Assembly: GCA_017475035.1 (NCBI GenBank)
Contig: JAFVGK010000067.1
Span: 1-63,516, forward strand
From: Blautia sp.
GTDB lineage: Bacteria > Bacillota > Clostridia > Lachnospirales > Lachnospiraceae
Length of the DNA: 63,516 nt
Direction of reading: 5' to 3'
In this document: one piece after another, positions 55,790 through 63,516 of the stretch
How the letters are laid out: the number at the start of each line of letters is the position of its first letter
Numbering within the stretch: position 1 is the first letter of the stretch
Program-made: the position numbers and the translations under genes
The notes under the pieces: model-generated
The model's database searches: none
Told to the model about the DNA's origin: nothing
The model's input: the letters and a program-made list of their open reading frames with translations, nothing else

Positions 55790-56971
55790 TTAATCGATCT
55801 CGATCACCTCTGCCGTAGACAAAGCTTCCTTTACCAGGCGGTCAATGTCCTCTTCCAGCTTTCTTTCTGATTTCTGGATGACGGACAGAATCGGCTTTGT
55901 CACGGGATGCTTTGCGACAAAAATCGTACAGCAATCCTCATAAGGAAGGATGGATGTGTCAAACGTTCCGATTTTTCTTGCCAGTCGTACGATTTCCTCT
56001 TTATCGAAGCCAATTACCGGACGGAATACAGGAAGCGTACACACCTCGTTCGTCACAGCCAGGCTTTGAATGGTCTGACTGGCAACCTGCCCCAGGCTTT
56101 CCCCCGTAATCAGGCCCAGACATTTTGATTTTCCGGCAATTTCCTCGGCAATCCGCATCATGTAACGCCGCATAATGATCGTAAGCTCATCATGCGGACA
56201 TTTTTCATAAATATATAATTGAATGTCTGTGAAGTTAATGACATGCAGACGAATCCGGCCGGAATACCGTGCTACGAGTTTTGCCAGATCGATCACCTTT
56301 TGTTTTGCGCGGTCGCTGGTATAAGGCGGCGCGTGAAAATACACCGCTTCCAGCATCACTCCTCGTTTTGCGATCATATAGCCCGCCACAGGGCTGTCGA
56401 TCCCACCTGAGAGGAGGAGCATTGCCTTCCCGTTCGTACCGATCGGCATGCCGCCGCTGCCTGAAATCGTCGTTGAATAAATATAGATCCTGTCCCTGAT
56501 CTCCACGGACACAGTAAGCTCCGGTGTATGGACATCCACCTTTGCATTCGGAAAAGCTTCCAGAATGGCTTCTCCCATCTTAGCCGAAAACTCCATTGAA
56601 GGGACCGGATATGATTTCTTTGCCCGCCTTGTATAAACCTTAAACGTTCCTGCGTAATCAGGATGGACAGCCTTCATATAGGCAACGATATCCAAAGCCG
56701 ATTGTTCTGCACCGCAGTCTTCAAAAATCATGACGGGACAGATATAGACAATCCCGAACACCCGTTTCAAAGCTTCCAGAGCTTCTTCTTCATCATATTC
56801 CGCGGGACAGTACACGTAGATCCGCCCTTGTTCTTTTACAGTCTCAAAACCCTCCTGAACCTTCTCCAAAGCCAGACGGATCTGTCTTACAAGAGCGTCC
56901 TCAAACAGATATCGGTTTTTCCCTTTGATCGCAATTTCCGCATACTTGATCAAAAAAGCATGAAACGTCAT
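55790..56971 (-). CDS. thiI: tRNA 4-thiouridine synthase ThiI
   Basis: Uses ATP and persulfide sulfur to make s4U8 in tRNA, and may feed thiamine thiazole synthesis. It has 393 residues, the short form without a rhodanese domain. A ferredoxin-like start, a THUMP domain (about 60-165), then the PP-loop LLLSGGIDSPVAGYM (about 185). GAGGAG precedes the ATG. It lies 14 bp after iscS, which supplies the sulfur, as in Bacillus nifZ-thiI. Confidence 0.95.
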   Translation of the reverse strand: MTFHAFLIKYAEIAIKGKNRYLFEDALVRQIRLALEKVQEGFETVKEQGRIYVYCPAEYDEEEALEALKRVFGIVYICPVMIFEDCGAEQSALDIVAYMKAVHPDYAGTFKVYTRRAKKSYPVPSMEFSAKMGEAILEAFPNAKVDVHTPELTVSVEIRDRIYIYSTTISGSGGMPIGTNGKAMLLLSGGIDSPVAGYMIAKRGVMLEAVYFHAPPYTSDRAKQKVIDLAKLVARYSGRIRLHVINFTDIQLYIYEKCPHDELTIIMRRYMMRIAEEIAGKSKCLGLITGESLGQVASQTIQSLAVTNEVCTLPVFRPVIGFDKEEIVRLARKIGTFDTSILPYEDCCTIFVAKHPVTKPILSVIQKSERKLEEDIDRLVKEALSTAEVIEID

Positions 56972-56985
56972 TTTCTATTTACTCC

Positions 56986-58137
56986 TCATCTTCTCACAAA
57001 CTTCCTTAATGCGGGCAGCAGCTCCGCCAATGCACGCAGAGTAATATCCGCTTCTTCAAAGGTGTTTTCCGGTCCGAAGCTGAACCGGAGCGCGCTCTGT
57101 GCAAGGTCGGGTTCCAGACCGATCGCCTTAAGGGTCTGGCTTCCTTTTCTTTTATGACTGGAACAGGCGCTTCCGGCAGACGCATAGATACCTTTGTCTT
57201 CAAGAGCATGCAGGAGTACTTCACTGCGGACATCCTTAAAGCTTGCATTTACGATATGCGGCGCCCCGTCCGAAACGGAAGGCCCATTCACCGTTACATC
57301 CGGCAGTTCTGAGAGTCCCCGGCAAAAATGCTCCTTAAGCGCATATAAATGCTCCCTTTTTTCGCCCAGTCCTGTATAGCTGTAACGAACGGCGGCTGCC
57401 AGACCGGCAATCCCCGGTACATTGTCCGTGCCGGAACGAAGTCCGTCCTGCTGCCCTCCTCCCAGAATCTGAGGGATCAAACGGACGCCCTCCCTGACAA
57501 AGCAAAAGCCCACTCCTTTCGGTCCGTTCAGTTTGTGGCCGCTGACTGACATCAGGTCGATACCCATTCTTTTCGGATGAATCACATATTTTCCAAAGGA
57601 CTGAACGGCGTCTACATGAAGCAAGGCCTGGCTTTTTGTATGTACCAGATCCGCGATTTCCTGGATCGGCATCACGGAACCGATTTCGTTATTTACATGC
57701 ATCACGGACACAAGGATCGTATCGGGCCGCAAAGCCTTCTCCAATTCCTCCGGCCGGATACAGCCGCTTGAATCTACTCCCAAGACAGTAAGCTCATACC
57801 CGTTTTTCTGCAGATACTGCATCGGTTCCGAGACGGCAGGATGCTCTACCGCTGAAGTAATGATATGCTTTCCCTGTCTCGCGCAGGCTTTTGCGGTGCC
57901 AAAAATAGCCAGATTGTCTGATTCTGTCCCGCCTGAAGTAAAGATAATCTCCTTTTCCGAAACCTTCAGCGTTCCCGTAAGCACCGCCATGGCATCCCGG
58001 ACAATCCTTTCCGCTTCAATCCCTTTCCTGTGCAGCGAAGAAGGATTCCCATAATCGTCCGTCAAAGCACGCCTCACACACTCGGCAGCTTCCTCACAGC
58101 ACCTTGTCGTCGCGGAATGATCCAAATATATTTCCAT
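56986..58137 (-). CDS. Cysteine desulfurase (NifS/IscS family)
   Basis: PLP enzyme that takes sulfur from cysteine as an enzyme persulfide. It has 383 residues from the ATG at 58137 (GAGGAGAAGG upstream). The start is IYLDHSATTRCCEEA. The PLP Lys is in SVSGHKLNGPKGVGF. The active Cys is in YASAGSACSSHKRKGSQ. Pairing with thiI suggests it is the dedicated sulfur donor for tRNA thiolation. Confidence 0.94.
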   Translation of the reverse strand: MEIYLDHSATTRCCEEAAECVRRALTDDYGNPSSLHRKGIEAERIVRDAMAVLTGTLKVSEKEIIFTSGGTESDNLAIFGTAKACARQGKHIITSAVEHPAVSEPMQYLQKNGYELTVLGVDSSGCIRPEELEKALRPDTILVSVMHVNNEIGSVMPIQEIADLVHTKSQALLHVDAVQSFGKYVIHPKRMGIDLMSVSGHKLNGPKGVGFCFVREGVRLIPQILGGGQQDGLRSGTDNVPGIAGLAAAVRYSYTGLGEKREHLYALKEHFCRGLSELPDVTVNGPSVSDGAPHIVNASFKDVRSEVLLHALEDKGIYASAGSACSSHKRKGSQTLKAIGLEPDLAQSALRFSFGPENTFEEADITLRALAELLPALRKFVRR

Positions 58138-58165
58138 TTCCTTCTCCTCATTTGCCTGACATCGT

Positions 58166-58912
58166 TCAAGCCTCCAAAAAATAACCAAGAACGGCCAGAA
58201 TCATCATTCCCGCCGTTTCCGTTCTCAGAATACGTCTGCCCAGCGATATGGGCACCGCGCCTTCCTGTACGGCGAGAGACACCTCCTCTTCGGCAAAGCC
58301 GCCTTCCGGTCCGATAAAAACACTTACACTCTGCCCCGGACAGATTGAAGAGATCAGCTTACGGGTTTTATCCAGATCCGTCTCAAGCTCATAAGGAATC
58401 AGAACAATTTCCGATACCTCTTTTGCCATCCTTAATGCCTGATCAAACTCCAACGGCACGGAAACCTCCGGCACGAACAGACGATGGGACTGTTTCGCCG
58501 CGCTCTCGCTGATCTGCTGCCACCTGATGGATTTCTTTTGGGCCTTGTCCTTATCCAGCCGTACCACACATCTCTTCGTTTTCACCGGAACGATGGAAAA
58601 CGCTCCCAGTTCTACGGCTTTTTGAATCACAAACTCCATCTTATCACTTTTCGGCAAAGCTTGAAAGAGGTAAATTTTTGAAGCCAGCTCTGCTTTTGGC
58701 TCCTGCACATATAAAATATGCAGAACAGAGGCATCTGACGTATAAGCTTCGATCTCGCAATGATATTCCTTCCCTGCGCCGTCACTGATCCAGACCTCTT
58801 CACCGGGTTTCAGTCTGAGAGCGTTTTTCATATGATTGAGATCCGCTCCCGTTACCGAAACCGAGTGCCCTTCCATATCAATCTGAGCCGGGGAAACAAA
58901 GAATTGCTGCAT
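58166..58912 (-). CDS. rsmE: 16S rRNA m3U1498 methyltransferase RsmE
   Basis: SPOUT-class methyltransferase acting on 16S rRNA U1498. It has 248 residues. The N-terminal PUA-like part (VTGADLNHMKNALRLKPGEE) precedes the knotted domain with SVFIGPEGGFAEEEV and SLGRRILRTETAGM, the SAM-binding signatures. GAGGA precedes the ATG. It is between prmA and iscS. Confidence 0.95.
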   Translation of the reverse strand: MQQFFVSPAQIDMEGHSVSVTGADLNHMKNALRLKPGEEVWISDGAGKEYHCEIEAYTSDASVLHILYVQEPKAELASKIYLFQALPKSDKMEFVIQKAVELGAFSIVPVKTKRCVVRLDKDKAQKKSIRWQQISESAAKQSHRLFVPEVSVPLEFDQALRMAKEVSEIVLIPYELETDLDKTRKLISSICPGQSVSVFIGPEGGFAEEEVSLAVQEGAVPISLGRRILRTETAGMMILAVLGYFLEA

Positions 58913-58964
58913 ATTTCATCCTCCTCATGCATGACCCCGCACATCCCTGTGCGGGCGTCTGTTT

Positions 58965-59022
58965 TCGCATGACGTTATTTGCTTCGGCAGCCGTAAGTGC
59001 AGAAGCAAAATCAGTCTCCTTA
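58965..59022. repeat. Repeat family A copy
   Basis: CGCATGACGTTATTTGCTTC, a short palindromic part, then GAAGCAAAATCAGTCTCC. It abuts the prmA stop. Confidence 0.55.
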
Positions 59023-59970
59023 TTTCCGGGCGGTCAGGCAGACCCATTCTCCCTGCCTGGTGACCTCCGTAAGCCGCAGTCCTGCTTTTTCGATCGCTTC
59101 CCGAACCACTTCTTCCTTTACATCCAGGATGCCGGAGGTAATATACAGCCCGCCGTCTTTCATCAGCTTAACAATTACCGGAGTCAAAGGAATCAGAACA
59201 TCAGCCAGGATATTTGCCGCAACGATGTCATACTTTTTCCTGTTGGCTGTCTGAAATAATTCTTCATCATGAATCAGATTGCCCAGGTGCATGGAGAAGG
59301 CGTCATCCGGTATTTCATTAGACTGCATATTGTCGGCCACCGCATTCACCGCACAGGGATCCAGATCCGTGCCAAAGACATGTGCCGCTCCCAGCCTGAT
59401 TGCCGTAATGCCAAGGATCCCACTGCCGGTACCTACGTCCAGGATTTCCTCTCCCCCGTGAACATGCTTTTTCAGCTGCCGGATCACCAGCTGGGTCGTC
59501 TCATGCTTACCCGTTCCGAAAGCCGTTCCGGGATCGATATGGAGGATCAGTTTATCCCTGTCTTCTTCGCGAACCTCTTCCCACGACGGAACGATGACGA
59601 TATCATCTACGGAGAACTGATGGAAGAATTCCTTCCAGTTATTGATCCAGTCTTTATCCTCCGTCTCGGAAACCGAAACGCTGCCGTCTCCGACATCTAC
59701 ATAGGATGAAACCTGACGGATGACCTCCTTTACCTGACGAATGGTCTCCGGAACATCAGCCTCCTCGTCCAGATAAAAGTGCAGCGTCGCTTTTCCGTCA
59801 TCCTCCGGTCCCGGCGGAAGAATATCCACGAACATTCCATCCAGCTCTTCCTGGGTAAGAGGCTGTTTATCAACAATTTCAACGCCTTCGATTCCGATGT
59901 CCGCCAATTCGGAAATCAGAATATCTTCTGCCTCTGTCGTTGTCTCGATCGTAAACTGTTTCCATTTCAT
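59020..59970 (-). CDS. prmA: Ribosomal protein L11 methyltransferase PrmA
   Basis: SAM-dependent methyltransferase that trimethylates ribosomal protein L11. It has 316 residues. SAM motif: EEILDVGTGSGILGITAI (about 177-194). LHIDPGTAFGTGKHETTQL and ANILADVLIPL are diagnostic of PrmA. GGAGA precedes the ATG. It is the usual neighbour of dnaJ, here separated by a strong terminator. Confidence 0.95.
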   Translation of the reverse strand: MKWKQFTIETTTEAEDILISELADIGIEGVEIVDKQPLTQEELDGMFVDILPPGPEDDGKATLHFYLDEEADVPETIRQVKEVIRQVSSYVDVGDGSVSVSETEDKDWINNWKEFFHQFSVDDIVIVPSWEEVREEDRDKLILHIDPGTAFGTGKHETTQLVIRQLKKHVHGGEEILDVGTGSGILGITAIRLGAAHVFGTDLDPCAVNAVADNMQSNEIPDDAFSMHLGNLIHDEELFQTANRKKYDIVAANILADVLIPLTPVIVKLMKDGGLYITSGILDVKEEVVREAIEKAGLRLTEVTRQGEWVCLTARK

Positions 59971-59983
59971 TTCTTATCTCCCA

Positions 59984-60033
59984 TAAAAAAAGCGGTTCCC
60001 CGTTTCATTTCACGAATGAAACGAGGAACCGCC
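59984..60033 (-). terminator. Intrinsic terminator after dnaJ
   Basis: Long stem on the minus strand, GCGGTTCC.CGTTTCATT pairing with AATGAAACG.GGAACCGC, then seven T residues, just before prmA. Confidence 0.92.
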
Positions 60034-60041
60034 CCCTTGTT

Positions 60042-61166
60042 TCACTTATGCTTTCCCATGAAGCCCTTTCGTTTTCTGGCTTCATTGTCCCCGCCATTTA
60101 CAATATCATCATAATGACGCAAGGCTTCTTTTGCTTCCTGGCTCAGATTTGTCGGAACCTGAACGACCAGTGTGACATAATGGTCTCCCCGGACGTTTTT
60201 GTTTTTCAGCGACGGCACGCCCTTGCCGCGCAGCCGGATTTTGGAATCCGTCTGTGTCCCGGGCTTCACCTGATATGCCACCTCACCGTCAACGGTATTG
60301 ATCCTGACCTCTCCTCCCAGTGCAGCCTGCGCGAATGTCAGAGGAGCCGTCGAATAAATATCCATATCCTGCCGCTGGAAAATCGGATGGCGGGCGATAT
60401 TCACCTCGACCAGCAAATCACCTCTCGGGCCTCCGTTTTTGCCCGGCTCACCTTTATCACGGATACGGATGCTCATGCCATTGTCAATTCCTGCCGGTAC
60501 CGTTACCTGTATCTTCTTTCTCGAAGACGTGTATCCCGTTCCGCGGCAGCCGGTGCATTTATCCTTAATCATCTTACCGGAACCGCCGCACTCCGGACAG
60601 GTCTGCACATTTCGCACCATTCCGAACAAAGACTGCTGAGTATATACAATCTGTCCGGAACCGCCGCACTTCGAGCAGGTAATCGGAGAGCTCCCCGGAC
60701 GGCAGCCGGTGCCGTGACAGACGTTACACTCATCCTTCAGATTAATCTCCAGCTCCTTCTCACAGCCAAACACTGCATTTTCAAACGTTATATTGATCCT
60801 GGCGCGAAGGTTTGCTCCCCGCATAGGTCCATTATTTGCAGAACGGCTTCTGCTGCCGCCAAACAAATCACCAAAAATATCACCGAAAATATCGCCGAAA
60901 TCCATACCGGAATAATCGAAGCCTCCGGAGCCGCCACCCTCAAATGCGGCATGTCCGAACTGATCATACTGGCGGCGTTTCGTCGGATCACTTAAAACCC
61001 CATAAGCTTCCGTCGCCTCTTTGAACTTTGCCTCCGCCTCTTTATCCCCAGGATTTACATCAGGATGATATTTTTTTGCCAGCTGCCGGTATGCCTTTTT
61101 CAGCGCAGCATCATCCGCATTGCGGTCAACGCCCAATACTTCGTAATAATCCCTTTTTTCTGCCAT
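60042..61166 (-). CDS. dnaJ: Chaperone DnaJ
   Basis: Type I Hsp40 co-chaperone that delivers clients to DnaK. It has 374 residues. J domain at 1-70 with the HPD motif ([18 protein letters not shown]). Gly/Phe-rich region ([19 protein letters not shown]). Four CxxCxGxG zinc motifs ([32 protein letters not shown]). C-terminal client-binding domains follow. Confidence 0.97.
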   Translation of the reverse strand: MAEKRDYYEVLGVDRNADDAALKKAYRQLAKKYHPDVNPGDKEAEAKFKEATEAYGVLSDPTKRRQYDQFGHAAFEGGGSGGFDYSGMDFGDIFGDIFGDLFGGSRSRSANNGPMRGANLRARINITFENAVFGCEKELEINLKDECNVCHGTGCRPGSSPITCSKCGGSGQIVYTQQSLFGMVRNVQTCPECGGSGKMIKDKCTGCRGTGYTSSRKKIQVTVPAGIDNGMSIRIRDKGEPGKNGGPRGDLLVEVNIARHPIFQRQDMDIYSTAPLTFAQAALGGEVRINTVDGEVAYQVKPGTQTDSKIRLRGKGVPSLKNKNVRGDHYVTLVVQVPTNLSQEAKEALRHYDDIVNGGDNEARKRKGFMGKHK

Positions 61167-61330
61167 ATTTTCCCCAATCCCTATGTCTTTCCCGATACAG
61201 AATACCCATGCAGAAACGAAAGCTCCTTCTGCATGACACTTTTGCCGCCTGAATCATCCTATAATGAACAGACCAGGGCATCCGGTCCTATCCGGAAAGA
61301 ACATAGTACAAAACTGTCAACCCACAGAAC

Positions 61331-61355
61331 GCCCCCGAAGAAATGCTTCGGGGGC
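61331..61355 (-). terminator. Hairpin between dnaK and dnaJ
   Basis: Perfect arms GCCCCCGAAG/CTTCGGGGGC, followed on minus by GTTCTGTG, a weak T-run. Probably partial termination or processing that lowers dnaJ relative to dnaK. Confidence 0.65.
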
Positions 61356-61379
61356 AATCCGTCAATACATGGGAGTTAT

Positions 61380-63302
<1,923 letters not shown>

Positions 63303-63378
63303 TCATTCCTCCAATATTCAGATTTATGCCGCCGCATTCTTTTCATGCGGAAGCATATTGTTTGCATTTCATCATCTT

Positions 63379-63516
63379 AGGATCGCCCCGTAAATAAATG
63401 GAACATCTTTCGCGTCTAAATCGTCGTCTGCTGCGTTGTCGTCAGTCGTCGATGCCCGCATCGACTCCATCCTCCGCCTTGCATACGGCGATTTATCCTG
63501 CGAAATCTTGTTCCAT
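63379..63516. repeat. MITE-like element, family C copy 3, cut by the window end
   Basis: Starts AGGATCGCCCCGTAAATAAA, passes TCGCGTCTAAATC and GCTGCGTTGTCGTCAGTCGT, then GGCGATTTATCCTGCG. Inner ends ATGGAACA/TGTTCCAT form an inverted repeat. Lies directly upstream of dnaK. Confidence 0.7.

Overview
The window looks like chromosome of a Gram-positive, low-to-moderate GC Clostridium relative, most likely a gut Lachnospiraceae member. This rests on the gene families and order: atpZ-atpI-atpBEFHAGD, dnaK-dnaJ-prmA-rsmE, ireB-ruvX-DUF1292-mltG-like-trmR-trhP, ECF FolT, LplB/YtcP-type sugar transporters and HD-GYP signalling. It also rests on strong AGGAGG ribosome sites and sigma-A promoters. I saw no rRNA, tRNA, CRISPR array or intact insertion sequence. 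Most of the DNA is ordinary core genome, and most genes lie on the minus strand.

Layout, left to right. (1) 1-6672: a minus-strand F1Fo ATP synthase operon with its promoter; atpD runs off the left edge. Subunit c carries two membrane carboxylates, which points to Na+ coupling. (2) 6678-8658: an orphan sugar-binding lipoprotein and an RluA-type pseudouridine synthase with a near-consensus promoter. (3) 8659-9752: an AT-rich gap with its own promoter, a small ORF and a terminator-like hairpin; function unknown. (4) 9753-15221: a YtfQ/YtfR/YtfT/YjfF galactofuranose-type ABC importer. (5) 15514-21216: shikimate kinase, an AAA+ ATPase with a C-terminal RyR-like domain, an acidic-linker L,D-transpeptidase and a GAF/HD-GYP protein. 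(6) 21363-28735: a giant GH2 glycosidase divergent from an LplB/YtcP/binding-protein importer. (7) 29248-32547: an XRE regulator, a two-gene Tad/Flp pilus remnant (TadZ and prepilin peptidase) and a GNAT acetyltransferase. (8) 32992-39694: a second glycan operon (GH2, membrane-anchored GH3, GPH symporter). (9) 39965-41216: a folT operon behind a promoter and a terminator-bearing leader or small RNA. (10) 41326-48248: trhP followed by three linked genes of unknown function: a 1175-residue protein, a degenerate actin/Hsp70-fold protein and a TPR protein. (11) 48372-54824: trmR, MltG-like, YlbF-like, RNase J, DUF1292, ruvX, ireB and mtaB. (12) 55191-63299: an HPr-like protein without the phosphorylatable His, then thiI, iscS, rsmE, prmA, dnaJ and dnaK.

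Functional themes. RNA modification and decay is strongly represented (trhP with trmR for U34, mtaB for t6A37, iscS with thiI for s4U, an rRNA methyltransferase, a pseudouridine synthase and RNase J). Two self-contained carbohydrate loci and one furanose-type importer indicate a glycan-scavenging lifestyle.

The best candidates for undescribed biology are the 1175-aa / actin-fold / TPR operon and the AAA+-RyR protein. The intergenic DNA is also unusual: it is packed with at least seven families of short palindromic repeats, including a MITE-like element that carries another palindrome nested inside it.
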